From NCBI RefSeq assembly GCF_000759885.1, contig NZ_JNAH01000007.1, forward strand, positions 62,001-126,000: 64,000 nucleotides of DNA, read 5' to 3'. The notes beneath the pieces were generated by a model. The model worked only from the letters and a program-made list of their open reading frames with translations. It was not told the origin of the DNA and did no database searches. The stretch comes from Prochlorococcus marinus str. GP2 (lineage in GTDB: Bacteria > Cyanobacteriota > Cyanobacteriia > PCC-6307 > Cyanobiaceae). Each line of letters opens with the position of its first letter. Position 1 is the first letter of the stretch. The position numbers were made by a program, and so were the translations under genes. Positions 43,050 to 51,740 of this stretch are shown piece by piece.

Positions 43050-44756
43050 TTACGAAGAACAACTGTAATGAGATACTCCTCCATAGTTAAAATACTGGCT
43101 TGGCTTTAGTCGATTATATTTTTGATCTATTTCTGGGGGTTGTTCTACATATGGATTGCTAAAGACATCCTGTAGCTCTTTTATTTTTTTGTAATTTCCC
43201 TTCTCAGCTTCTTCATATGCGGAAACGACAATCCATTCGCGCCAAGTATAGACTGGATTAAGGGATTTCATTAATGCCGATTTTGCTTTAATATTTCCCT
43301 CTTTCTTCAAGACTGATTGCCAGTTTTTAAGCCATACTTCCCACCTATTATTGAGCTCGTCATTAATTGGTAAATAGAAACAGTCTTTTAAAGAATCTAA
43401 GTTATCCGGGATTTCAGAGAGTTTACGGAACAAAATTGTATAGTCTGCTTTTGAAATGACCATGAGATTAAAAAATTCATTTATTAGAGTTTCGTTGTAA
43501 TGTTCTAAACCAAGCTTGTTTGCCCACATTTTCATCAATTCATTATTCATTAATTCTGAAAAGTCCTTTTCGATTTGTTCTAGCTTTTCAAAATCATGTT
43601 TACTTTCTGAGAGTAACGGGCTAAGAGAAGAACAAAATGTTTTAAAGTTAATTTCCGCAGCAGAAGGTTGGTTAAAAAATGAGAAATGCTCACCTCCTCC
43701 TGTCCATGGTTGAAATCTTGGATCAAATAATTCGCAGAATCCAAAGGGTCCATAGTCCAATGTGTAGCCACCAGCAGCACAATTATCACTATTGAAATTA
43801 CCCTGGCAATAACCAACTCGCATCCAGTTAGTTACAAGAGATATAAGTCTGGATCTATACAAGCAAGCCAGTTTTATTACCTTACTTTCAAGTGAAATCT
43901 CATATTCAATTTCATCTTTATAGTTTCTATCAATAAGATGTTGAACTATCATCTTTAGTTCATTAAGAGCTTCATCATGAATATTATTGCGAACTCGTCT
44001 TGAAAAAAGTTCAAGCTGTCCAACTCGTAAAAAAGATGGAGCGACTCTTGTAGTAATTGCAGCTTGATTATCAATCATGATGTCAGGTTCAAAATATCTA
44101 GAGCCTTTGGAATACCATGGCCTCCTAACTTTTTCTGATCTTGATACAAAAAGTGTTAAAGACCTTGAGGTAGGAATTCCAAAGGCATCCATTAATTCCT
44201 GTGCAAGAAATTCTCTAACGCTAGATCTTAAGACAGCCCTACCATCTGCTCCACGACAGTAGGGAGTTGGACCCCCTCCTTTAAGTTGCATCTCCATTCT
44301 TTTCCCATTGAATAAACCTTCAAAAACAGAAATTGCTCTGCCATCACCATAACCATTCCCTGTGCCAAAAGGACATTGTTGGGTATATTCAGTCCCGTAA
44401 ATTGATAATGCATAACCTGTTGCCCAACCAACAGGACTCATTGGATGATTAGCGGCAGAAATATCACCTGAGAAAAAACGACAAAAATTCTTGTCTTTAG
44501 TGAGATCTGAGCTTAGTCTTAGTTCTTTAAAAAGTTTTTTGCTATGGGCAATATATTCTGGTTCTGGAATAGCGGTTGGAACAACTGGTACGTAATGACC
44601 TGAATATACTGAACGCGGTTTATGATCATATCCATCTTTTGTTGATTGAGGATCTGCTTTAAGAGAATTCATAAAAGAATAGTCAGATAGTTGAGAAAAT
44701 TCAGAAAAATTTTCTATAAGTTTTTCTTTTAATGAATCAGATTTGGTTGACATCAA
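43050..44756 (-). CDS. selO: Protein adenylyltransferase SelO (YdiU/UPF0061)
   Basis: A 568-residue pseudokinase-fold enzyme that transfers AMP to proteins in oxidative-stress control. Hallmarks: YVPVVPTAIPEPEYIAHSKKL, FFSGDISAANHPMSPVGWATGY, QLKGGGPTPYCRGADGRAVLRSSVREFLAQE, and the GVGYCQGNFNSDNCAAGGYTLDYGPFGF region with active-site residues. Full length compared with bacterial SelO. ATG chosen at 44756 (a second ATG follows immediately). Confidence 0.95.
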   Translation of the reverse strand: MMSTKSDSLKEKLIENFSEFSQLSDYSFMNSLKADPQSTKDGYDHKPRSVYSGHYVPVVPTAIPEPEYIAHSKKLFKELRLSSDLTKDKNFCRFFSGDISAANHPMSPVGWATGYALSIYGTEYTQQCPFGTGNGYGDGRAISVFEGLFNGKRMEMQLKGGGPTPYCRGADGRAVLRSSVREFLAQELMDAFGIPTSRSLTLFVSRSEKVRRPWYSKGSRYFEPDIMIDNQAAITTRVAPSFLRVGQLELFSRRVRNNIHDEALNELKMIVQHLIDRNYKDEIEYEISLESKVIKLACLYRSRLISLVTNWMRVGYCQGNFNSDNCAAGGYTLDYGPFGFCELFDPRFQPWTGGGEHFSFFNQPSAAEINFKTFCSSLSPLLSESKHDFEKLEQIEKDFSELMNNELMKMWANKLGLEHYNETLINEFFNLMVISKADYTILFRKLSEIPDNLDSLKDCFYLPINDELNNRWEVWLKNWQSVLKKEGNIKAKSALMKSLNPVYTWREWIVVSAYEEAEKGNYKKIKELQDVFSNPYVEQPPEIDQKYNRLKPSQYFNYGGVSHYSCSS

Positions 44757-45120
44757 ATTTTTATCTATTCTTGTCGGTGTTGTAATTTCTTTAAATTAAA
44801 CACCTAAATGTATCTTATATAGATTCTATTAGGGATTGTTTTTGCTAGAACTTTTTAGATAAAATAGAAGTTAAAATTTAATATTAAAAAAAAGGTTCCA
44901 AAGAATAACATTTTTTTTGGAAAAATTTTAGACTTTTAAAAACAAAAATAATTTCTCCTTTTTATTAACTCTTAAAACATGAAGCAATTGCAAATATAAA
45001 TTTATTGACGAGTATTTTTTAATTTTGCTTAAAGATAATGTGAAAAGTTCAAAAATTAAATTTTTATCGACTTATAGGTCCCCCCTTTATTCCTACACTA
45101 TATTACTTTTAAAAACTTTT
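44757..45120. other. AT-rich intergenic region
   Basis: A 364-base gap upstream of selO and downstream of the sodium symporter (both leftward). It contains TTCCAAA...TTTGGAA near 44896-44923, a loose inverted repeat, and several A/T runs. I see no gene. Confidence 0.4.
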
Positions 45121-46464
45121 CTAACTAACCCAGCCTTTTAGCAAATCAAACACACTAATAAATAATCCAAAACCAATAATTGGGGGCGCAACCCATCTTG
45201 TCATGAATTTCAAATAACGTGTCGTTTTGGTTCCAACTTTTGAACCACTAAGTTCTTCATTAAATTTTCCAGGGACTACCCATCCCATGAAGAAAGTAAC
45301 TAAGAATCCACCAAAGATTAGCAATACCCCTCCAAAAATCGAATCAACTGTTCCAAGAATATTTAAATTTAATGCGGAAGGGATGCCTGCTAAGAATAGG
45401 AAAAGAGTTATCAACCAAACCGCTTTTTCTCTTTTGAAGCCGAATTTATCCATTAAAGAGGAAACTGGAACCTCTAATAATGAAACAGATGAAGTTATTG
45501 CTGCGATATAAGCTAGTGCAAAAAAAGCAACAGCTACGATTCTTCCAGCTGTACCATATGAACCTAGACCTGTTGGAATTGAGATGAATAAAGCACCAAC
45601 AGTTGATTCAGAAATAGCGTCACTTAAACCGAATGTTAAAACTATTGGGAAAGTTATAAATCCAGCCATAAGTCCAACCAAAGTATCTAGTGATGCAACT
45701 CCAACACTTAGTTTTGGGAGATTACTTTTTTTATTCAAATAGGATGCGTAGGTAACCATAATTCCAATCCCTAAGCTTAATGAAAAGAATGCTTGTGTAA
45801 AAGCGTTTCTTATTGTTTGAGGATTTCTCAATTCATTAAAATCAAACTTAAGTAGAAATGTTTTATATCCTTCCCATGCTCCTGAAAGTGAAGTAGCCCA
45901 AATAGCAAGAATCACAATAATTATGAAAAGTATTGGCATGAAATATCTAGTAACTTTTTCTATTCCTTTTTTTATACCTGATGAAACTATTATTGCTGTA
46001 AGTACAAGACTTAATAAGTGCCCCAACAAAACACTGCTGCCACTACTAATAGAACCAAAGAAGGTTTCTGCTTCAGTTAAATTCTTCGGTAATCCAAAAA
46101 ATAAAGAATGGAACAAAGTATCTGCAGTCCATCCCATTATCACTGAATAATATGATGCTATTCCTAGGGGAGCTATGAAGAAAAGAATTCCTAATGGATA
46201 CCAATTCTTACCAGCCAACTTAACAGGAGCAAGCAATGTGCTTGCTAATGCGTTTCTCCCTAGAGCCATTTCAGCAACAAATACTGGAAGACATACAATT
46301 AAAACGATCAATATATATAAAAGTACAAAGGCCGCACCTCCACCTTGAGATGCTCTATAAGCAAAACCCCAAAGGTTGCCTAGGCCTACTGCACTCCCAG
46401 CAGCAGCGAGAATGAATCCTAGCTTACTAGTCCATTGTTCTCTCTGAGAAATTTTTGAGTCCAA
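45121..46464 (-). CDS. Sodium-dependent transporter, NSS (SNF) family
   Basis: A 447-residue polytopic membrane protein of the neurotransmitter:sodium symporter family (LeuT fold). The N-terminal REQWTSKLGFILAAAGSAVGLGNLWGFAYRASQGGGAAFVLLYILIVLIVCLPVF is diagnostic and carries the unwound helix-1 sodium/substrate site. About eleven to twelve helices follow. The substrate (amino acid or osmolyte) is not predictable. Divergent from the gene at 46599. Confidence 0.93.
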   Translation of the reverse strand: MDSKISQREQWTSKLGFILAAAGSAVGLGNLWGFAYRASQGGGAAFVLLYILIVLIVCLPVFVAEMALGRNALASTLLAPVKLAGKNWYPLGILFFIAPLGIASYYSVIMGWTADTLFHSLFFGLPKNLTEAETFFGSISSGSSVLLGHLLSLVLTAIIVSSGIKKGIEKVTRYFMPILFIIIVILAIWATSLSGAWEGYKTFLLKFDFNELRNPQTIRNAFTQAFFSLSLGIGIMVTYASYLNKKSNLPKLSVGVASLDTLVGLMAGFITFPIVLTFGLSDAISESTVGALFISIPTGLGSYGTAGRIVAVAFFALAYIAAITSSVSLLEVPVSSLMDKFGFKREKAVWLITLFLFLAGIPSALNLNILGTVDSIFGGVLLIFGGFLVTFFMGWVVPGKFNEELSGSKVGTKTTRYLKFMTRWVAPPIIGFGLFISVFDLLKGWVS

Positions 46465-46598
46465 AATTAAAATCGTTTTTTATAGTTGATTTATAACTCA
46501 TAAATGAAAATTAGTTAACACTTTGCTTAATAAAAACTAATTTTTTTAGGTTAATTTTTTTGTTAAAGATTTAGAATTAAAAAAATTTTATTATTCTT

Positions 46599-46880
46599 AT
46601 GACTATTGAAACGACTATTTTAGATTTTCAACTAAGTAATACCTATGAGGAGTATGAGTCTCATATGAATGCAAAAGAACAGCAGAAGATGTTTAAAGAA
46701 ATGGGAGTTAAAACATTTTATATTGGCAAATCATTAGATGATCCTCAAAGGGCGACTGTAATTTTTCAAGGACCAGAAAATGTTTTATACGATATTTTTA
46801 TGAATCCCGAAACAAAACCTATAGTTGAAGCTTCAGGACATATTTATGTGGGGACAAAAATCACTCGCTGGATTTCTTGA
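46599..46880 (+). CDS. DUF3764-like small protein
   Basis: A 93-residue protein, MTIETTILDFQLSNTYEEY..., with a dimeric alpha-beta barrel-like pattern (TFYIGKSLDDPQRATVIFQGPENVLYDIFM). It resembles the DUF3764 proteins of marine picocyanobacteria. Function unknown. Followed 15 bases later by a paralogue of the 41286 protein. Confidence 0.65.
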   Translation: MTIETTILDFQLSNTYEEYESHMNAKEQQKMFKEMGVKTFYIGKSLDDPQRATVIFQGPENVLYDIFMNPETKPIVEASGHIYVGTKITRWIS

Positions 46881-46895
46881 AAAAATAAATCTTTT

Positions 46896-47195
46896 ATGAA
46901 TTATCAACTTTTAATTGAATCATATTCTTTTGGGTCATCCCTTTCTGAGCAGGAAATAGAACTCTTAAGCCTGGAACTTGAAACTCAAATTATGAACATT
47001 AATATATCAACAGAATTTGGCTGTTTTAAATCGGCTCCATCGCATATTTGCGAAGGTCTTAATTTAAAAAAAGATACTTATTGGATAATGTGCCTTGCCG
47101 AAATATTAGATCTACATAAGCCCCCCCAATTCGGCAAAACGAAAAGTGTGGAGGTTTTCGATTTACTTCTTGAAAAAGGACTTGTTATTGGCTAA
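46896..47195 (+). CDS. Small hypothetical protein, paralogue of 41286-41576
   Basis: A 99-residue soluble protein. C-terminal block APSHICEGLNLKKDT then MCLAEILDLHKPPQFGK matches the 41286 family (see there). The acidic N-terminus (SEQEIELLSLELETQIMN) differs. Cotranscribed with the DUF3764-like gene. Confidence 0.65.
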   Translation: MNYQLLIESYSFGSSLSEQEIELLSLELETQIMNINISTEFGCFKSAPSHICEGLNLKKDTYWIMCLAEILDLHKPPQFGKTKSVEVFDLLLEKGLVIG

Positions 47196-47282
47196 TTAAT
47201 TATTTATTTGATTATCAAAAATGAATTCTTTTTTTTCTTTATGCTGATAGGATTAATTTTAGGTTAGAAAAAAAAAAAAAAA

Positions 47283-47639
47283 ATGGAAGATTCTGGGCGA
47301 TTGTTATTGAAAAATCTTATTAAGCTATCTAGATCAAGTGAAAATAAATTTAAACGAGGAAATTTTAAAGGCGCTTTAGACGACAAAATTATGGCTAATG
47401 CAATATTGAAATCTAAATCTTGTGATGAAAAAATGATTGAAAAATATAGAAAAGAATTATCTAGTTTGTATTCCTCAAAATTCGATCTTATATTCGATCA
47501 TAAACTGAAAATTGATGAAATAAGGATAAATGAAATAGTGAAAATGTTGGAAAGTAAAAGTGAGGAAAAATTAAAAAATCTTGATTATAGAGGTGCGATA
47601 AAAGCATTAAGAAGGGCAGAAAAATATATATCAAATTAA
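47283..47639 (+). CDS. Basic helical hypothetical protein after an A16 tract
   Basis: A 118-residue, lysine-rich, mostly helical protein (MEDSGRLLLKNLIKLS..., RGNFKGALDDKIMANAIL, LDYRGAIKALRRAEKYI). Two G-x-x-x-G-A-x-D/K-x-[AL] repeats at about 30-42 and 100-112 look like half TPR-like helices. The ATG is directly fused to sixteen A (47268-47283), leaving no usual ribosome-binding site. Function unknown. Confidence 0.6.
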   Translation: MEDSGRLLLKNLIKLSRSSENKFKRGNFKGALDDKIMANAILKSKSCDEKMIEKYRKELSSLYSSKFDLIFDHKLKIDEIRINEIVKMLESKSEEKLKNLDYRGAIKALRRAEKYISN

Positions 47640-47729
47640 AAAAATCCAAACTACGTTGAGTTTTAAGAAGTTTTGCTTATTGTGTTTTTTTTAGCTCATT
47701 TTAAAGTTAAAATACTTTAGTAATAATTT

Positions 47730-47849
47730 ATGCAAAAACAAAATAAAAATAAAATAAAAAGTTTAAAAAAAAAGGAATTAGATGTTTTAGATAGGTTTTT
47801 GATGATCTTATGGAGAAAAGAGGTTGAATACAAAATAAATATCTCATAA
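47730..47849 (+). CDS. Tiny basic hypothetical protein
   Basis: A 39-residue frame, MQKQNKNKIKSLKKKELD..., very lysine-rich at the start, then DRFLMILWRKEVEYKINIS. No signal peptide. Weakly supported. Confidence 0.35.
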   Translation: MQKQNKNKIKSLKKKELDVLDRFLMILWRKEVEYKINIS

Positions 47850-47873
47850 AAGCATATTTAAAGGAGATATCTT

Positions 47874-47984
47874 ATGAAGGTTCAAATAGGATTACTAATT
47901 ATAATTTTAATTTTTCACTCATTATCACTTTTTGGGGTTAAAAAAAGAGTATTAATAAATAATTTAGAAGGGCTCAAAAAGTAA
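47874..47984 (+). CDS. Tiny single-helix membrane protein
   Basis: A 36-residue frame, MKVQIGLLIIILIFHSL..., with one hydrophobic helix and a basic tail. AAGGAG lies 7 bases before the ATG, a good ribosome-binding site. Ends 22 bases before the Nramp-like gene. Confidence 0.5.
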   Translation: MKVQIGLLIIILIFHSLSLFGVKKRVLINNLEGLKK

Positions 47985-48006
47985 ATTAAATCATTTGATT
48001 AAAATC

Positions 48007-49311
48007 ATGAATTTAACAAAAGGAATACAAAAAAGTTTAGGTCCAGGAATTTTGCTAGCTGGAGCAGCAATTGGGGGTTCTCATTTATTGTCTTCAACTA
48101 CTGCTGGTGCGAGGTTTGGATTTTCATTAGTTGGCCTCATCCTTCTTACTAATCTTTTAAAATATCCATTTTTGTTGGTTGGGACTAGATTTACAGCATC
48201 TACTGGTAAATCATTATTAGAAGGTTTTAAAGAAAAGAATACTTTATATCTTCCTTTATTTCTAATAGTTAGTCTAATTACAGGTACTTTCACAATAGCG
48301 GCTGTAAGTTTTGTTTCTGGTGTTCTATTAACTAATATCCCCTTTTTCTCAGGGTTCCCAGCGATGGATTTGTCTATAGGAATCCTAATTGTTTCTGGAA
48401 TGATATTAATTCTTGGAAAATACAAAGCCCTTGATAGAATTTCAAAATTTTTAGTATCTCTTCTAACTTTTTTAACATTATTCGCAGTTTTATCGCTTTT
48501 GTTCAAAGGTTCAATAAATGAGTCTCTTAATAAAAGTTTTTTTGAGCCAGAAATCAGTCCATGGAAATTAACAAATTTAGCTTTTTTGATCCCTCTAATG
48601 GGATGGATGCCTTGCCCAGTAGAGTTATGTGTTTGGCCTTCTTTATGGATGTTTTCTCGAGCAAAAGATTCAAATCATAAACCAAATATTAGTGAAGCAG
48701 AATTTGATTTTAATCTCGGTTACGTAATAACTGTTGTAACTGCTATTTTCTTCCTTACTCTTGGAGCTATAACAATGTATGGTACCGGGGATGGAATGCT
48801 TTCCGGAAGTGGAGTCTCCTTTGCTCAAAAATTAATACTCCTTTACACTAAATCCATTGGTAGTTGGGCTAAATGGATCATTATACCTGCAGCATTTGCC
48901 GCAATGTTTAGTACCACAATTACTTGTCTAGATGCATACCCAAGAAGTATTTCTGCTATTCAAGGTTTATTGAGAGGAACTGATTTTGGACATATGGATT
49001 CCAACGCAGAGCGAAATAGATTTCAACTTTGGATGATTGTACATATCTTTGCATCATTAATAGCTTTGCTGATTGCAAGGTCTGGAGGTATAGGAGTAAA
49101 AGATTTTGTATTTGCTGCAATGACTGGAAGTTTTCTAACTGCCCCTTTATTTGCATGGATGGCAATGGATACTATAAATAGCAAATTAGTACCAATTAAA
49201 AATAGATATGGATTTTTTCTACAAACAATAAGTTGGATAGGATTAATTTTTTTAACATTATTTAGTTTATTGTTTATTGCAAATTCATTCTTTGGGATTG
49301 GGATTTATTAA
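48007..49311 (+). CDS. Nramp-family-like metal transporter with altered metal-site motifs
   Basis: A 434-residue protein with about eleven transmembrane helices, APC/Nramp fold. Helix 1 reads LGPGILLAGAAIGGSHLLSSTTAGARFGF; canonical Nramp has GPG...IDPGN, so the DPGN is replaced by GGSH. Helix 6, normally MPHN, reads MGWMPCPVELCVWPSLW. This is the GxSHL-type Nramp-related subgroup seen in various bacteria, whose substrate is not settled. I use ATG 48007 instead of TTG 47995. Confidence 0.82.
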   Translation: MNLTKGIQKSLGPGILLAGAAIGGSHLLSSTTAGARFGFSLVGLILLTNLLKYPFLLVGTRFTASTGKSLLEGFKEKNTLYLPLFLIVSLITGTFTIAAVSFVSGVLLTNIPFFSGFPAMDLSIGILIVSGMILILGKYKALDRISKFLVSLLTFLTLFAVLSLLFKGSINESLNKSFFEPEISPWKLTNLAFLIPLMGWMPCPVELCVWPSLWMFSRAKDSNHKPNISEAEFDFNLGYVITVVTAIFFLTLGAITMYGTGDGMLSGSGVSFAQKLILLYTKSIGSWAKWIIIPAAFAAMFSTTITCLDAYPRSISAIQGLLRGTDFGHMDSNAERNRFQLWMIVHIFASLIALLIARSGGIGVKDFVFAAMTGSFLTAPLFAWMAMDTINSKLVPIKNRYGFFLQTISWIGLIFLTLFSLLFIANSFFGIGIY

Positions 49312-49392
49312 TATGGAAATAAAAAATAATTAAAGGGTTGATTTTTCCTCAGAATTCGTTTTTGTAGAAATGTATTATTTTTGGTACTTATT

Positions 49393-49506
49393 ATGGTTAT
49401 GCCTCAATCTACTTTAGAGAGCTTATTATTTTTTTTAATACTATCTCTTATTGCAACTTACATTGTTAATTTAAAGTACTCTTCAAAGTTAAAAGTACAA
49501 AAGTAG
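49393..49506 (+). CDS. Tiny single-helix membrane protein
   Basis: A 37-residue frame, MVMPQSTLESLLFFLIL..., with one hydrophobic helix (LLFFLILSLIATYIVNL) and a basic tail. Resembles the small helical proteins common in this region. Confidence 0.45.
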   Translation: MVMPQSTLESLLFFLILSLIATYIVNLKYSSKLKVQK

Positions 49507-49536
49507 ATTTTATCTATTAATCTTTTTTAATTGATT

Positions 49537-49734
49537 TTATTTACTTGGATCACTCCAAGTATCTTGGTATAACCAACTCAAAAAAGTAAGAGTGAGTATA
49601 TTTCCAAATGCATAAAGTATTGCTAATAATGGGTCATAAATATTGGCAATAATCGTCGACATTATAAAGATTATTAACCCTGAAACAACCAAATCCTGAA
49701 TAGGCAAATGGTTGAAATTTACCGAATTTATCAT
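49537..49734 (-). CDS. Small two-helix membrane protein
   Basis: A 65-residue protein with two hydrophobic segments (about 16-32 and 36-53), ending WLYQDTWSDPSK. Not recognised. Confidence 0.55.
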   Translation of the reverse strand: MINSVNFNHLPIQDLVVSGLIIFIMSTIIANIYDPLLAILYAFGNILTLTFLSWLYQDTWSDPSK

Positions 49735-49811
49735 TTAATAATTGTTTTAATGGATTAAGTTAATTATAAAACCAAAAAGTAACTTTTTTATTAAGCCATA
49801 TCATATAAGAT

Positions 49812-50042
49812 ATGAATAGTTTTAGAATTGCAAAAATAATCATAGTTTTTTCATCATTATCGTATTTGAGTGTTTCTTTTTTAAGAAATTATAATTCTCC
49901 AGAAAATATAGAAAAAAGATGTATTCTTAAATTTGAAAAAGATTTTGAAAATAATTTGGAAGCATCTCATGAAGAATGGAATCAAATTTTAGATTTTGCT
50001 GATATCAATTATTTAAAATGTATGGGAATACCTCATTATTAA
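49812..50042 (+). CDS. Small membrane-anchored hypothetical protein
   Basis: A 76-residue protein with an N-terminal signal-anchor (IAKIIIVFSSLSYLSVSFL) and an acidic mature part with two cysteines (EKRCILKFEKD, LKCMGIPHY). Ends 2 bases before the next gene's ATG. Confidence 0.55.
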   Translation: MNSFRIAKIIIVFSSLSYLSVSFLRNYNSPENIEKRCILKFEKDFENNLEASHEEWNQILDFADINYLKCMGIPHY

Positions 50043-50044
50043 TT

Positions 50045-50260
50045 ATGGGAGAGGCAAAAAGAAGAAAAAATTTAGGTATTCCGCCTAGAGAAAAAACTGA
50101 AGATATGAAGTTACCTCAACTTGATAAAAAAGCCATACAACAAAAAGTTAGGTCTACATTATATAAATATCCAATTATCCCTTTTCTTTTTTATGGAGCT
50201 GCAATATTGATCCTAATCGGAGGTTTATTTTATGTTTTCAAACTCTTTAATATTTCTTAA
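50045..50260 (+). CDS. DUF2839 family protein (MGEAKRR-type)
   Basis: A 71-residue protein from ATG 50045. MGEAKRRKNLGIPPRE is the hallmark N-terminus of the cyanobacterial DUF2839 family, followed by a C-terminal hydrophobic helix (YPIIPFLFYGAAILILIGGLFYVFKLF). A second member is at 52467. Membrane-anchored, function unknown. The open frame upstream to 50018 is not needed. Confidence 0.8.
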   Translation: MGEAKRRKNLGIPPREKTEDMKLPQLDKKAIQQKVRSTLYKYPIIPFLFYGAAILILIGGLFYVFKLFNIS

Positions 50261-50441
50261 TTATGAGTATTATTAATGTTGATATTTATGTTTCTTTGGC
50301 ATCATAAATTCAAAAGACTTTAAGGATAATAAATGAACAATTTTTATAGTGCAAAAATAATCAAAGAAATAATAGTATGAGAATTATTTACGATTGACAT
50401 CATCATATGGTGTTGTAATTTTGGAATAATTAAAACAATTT

Positions 50442-50576
50442 ATGAAAAACATAAATAAGAAATATGCTGAAATAATGCGTCAAGCTGATAGTGCAGTTGG
50501 AAGAAAAGAAGTAATTAGTTTATTAAAAAAAGCTGCAATTATTATGTCTAAATCAGAGGAAAACTTAGCTGCTTAA
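50442..50576 (+). CDS. Tiny helical hypothetical protein
   Basis: A 44-residue frame, MKNINKKYAEIMRQADSAV..., ending SKSEENLAA. Helical, basic, with coding-like composition. Function unknown. Confidence 0.5.
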   Translation: MKNINKKYAEIMRQADSAVGRKEVISLLKKAAIIMSKSEENLAA

Positions 50577-50585
50577 ATGTGAAAG

Positions 50586-50717
50586 CTATTTTATTACGAA
50601 AAATAAAACACAATAAAGAATGATAGATGAGGATGCAGCCATGAAAATAAATGGTAATATCATGCCTGAGTTTAACCATCTTAAAAGTCTAATTTTTTTG
50701 TTAATTACTCTTGGCAT
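50586..50717 (-). CDS. Tiny membrane protein
   Basis: A 43-residue frame, MPRVINKKIRLLRWLN..., then a hydrophobic helix ILPFIFMAASSSIILYCVLFFVIK. The basic N-terminus followed by a helix is typical of a small membrane protein. A TTG eight codons upstream could extend it. The opposite-strand ORF is less protein-like. Confidence 0.45.
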   Translation of the reverse strand: MPRVINKKIRLLRWLNSGMILPFIFMAASSSIILYCVLFFVIK

Positions 50718-50915
50718 TTTCCCTGAAGCTCTTATTTGCAAATTAACAATTAAATAAATTCTGTAAATGATTAATTAATCTTTTTAAATTAAATTTCTAA
50801 AAAAAATATTTTAATTTCATACGAATTTTTTTTATTTTGAAAGAAATTTTTAGGTAATTAATACATTGCATTATTCAAATTTCTCAAGCAAGATTTAGAA
50901 ACATTATATTTCTAA

Positions 50916-51194
50916 ATGATGATTGAAAAATTCCAAGAGAGCACTAAAGAATTTATAGATTATGATTCCGAACTTTTACTTAAGATTTTAAACAAGACAT
51001 CACTTCAGACTAGAAAAGGTGATGATAAAGAACTATTTGTAGATGAAAATTGGAAAATTAATACAAAAAATATGAGTAATACAATTCCTTCAGATAATTC
51101 AAATTTGAAAAAAATATTATCAGATATTTTCCCAAATAAAAAAATAGTAATTCAGGATAATAATGATGGATCGCAAACAATTTTCTTATCCTAA
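50916..51194 (+). CDS. Small hypothetical protein
   Basis: A 92-residue soluble protein (MMIEKFQESTKEFIDYDSE...), rich in lysine, aspartate and asparagine, with VIQDNNDGSQTIFLS at the end. Two adjacent ATGs could serve as the start. Not recognised. Confidence 0.55.
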   Translation: MMIEKFQESTKEFIDYDSELLLKILNKTSLQTRKGDDKELFVDENWKINTKNMSNTIPSDNSNLKKILSDIFPNKKIVIQDNNDGSQTIFLS

Positions 51195-51299
51195 TGTACT
51201 TAATATATAAATTAATTTTTTCCAATTAATACAGTCTTTATTTTTGAGAAAAATAATTAGTAAAAATTACTCTCGCGTTATTTTTTTGAAGGTGTTATT

Positions 51300-51383
51300 G
51301 TTCATTTACGTTCATCCAAGTTTATAATTCTGGACGCATGACATGGGAATAGGGAACGGGATTCACATTAACTGCAAAAGACA
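51300..51383 (+). promoter_or_regulatory. Leader with short uORF upstream of 51384
   Basis: The ~85 bases before the small gene include TCTGGACGCATGACATGG and GAATAGGGAACGGG. ATG at 51337 begins a four-codon uORF (M-T-W-E-TAG); the frame after the TAG continues GTGFTLTAKDNE to TAA. A related GAATAGGGACCG element is at 12758-12769. This looks conserved or regulatory, but its role is unknown. Confidence 0.35.
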
Positions 51384-51545
51384 ATGAATAACCTCTTACA
51401 AATAAGAGAAAAAATCAAAAGAGCCAATAGGCTTTATGATGCCCAACTTTTGGCAACTAAAAATGGAGAAGTTACTCCTTACAGACGATCCTTCTTTGAA
51501 GAAAGAATCAGAAAAACACAAAAAGAAATGAAATTGACAGACTAA
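51384..51545 (+). CDS. Small basic helical protein
   Basis: A 53-residue frame, MNNLLQIREKIKRANRLYDA..., then LLATKNGEVTPYRRSFFEERIRKTQKEMKLTD. Strongly coding-like: arginine-rich, amphipathic. Followed by a terminator, so a monocistronic unit. Function unknown. Confidence 0.7.
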   Translation: MNNLLQIREKIKRANRLYDAQLLATKNGEVTPYRRSFFEERIRKTQKEMKLTD

Positions 51546-51573
51546 AATTTTAATTCTTATTTGGAACTGATTA

Positions 51574-51603
51574 AAAAAAGAGGGATTATACCCTCTTTTT
51601 TTA
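51574..51603 (+). terminator. Terminator after 51384-51545
   Basis: AAAGAGGG-ATTATA-CCCTCTTT hairpin followed by TTTTT. Confidence 0.88.
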
Positions 51604-51740
51604 TAAAGAAATACGATAATGTAAAATGCATTTCTTTTTCCGATTCTCGATTATTAAAAGAAAATTATTTTGATGCTTTTACTATTGATTAAAAGTATAA
51701 AAATGGCAAATTTAATTTAGTAATAAAGAGGTAAATAAAG

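Noticed and set aside
44896-44923. TTCCAAA...TTTGGAA as a terminator
   Set aside because: Long loop, weak stem and no gene reading into it; possibly chance in AT-rich sequence.
50620-50757. Plus-strand ORF MIDEDAAMKINGN...
   Set aside because: Antisense to the small membrane ORF at 50586-50717, which has a far more protein-like layout (basic start plus helix).
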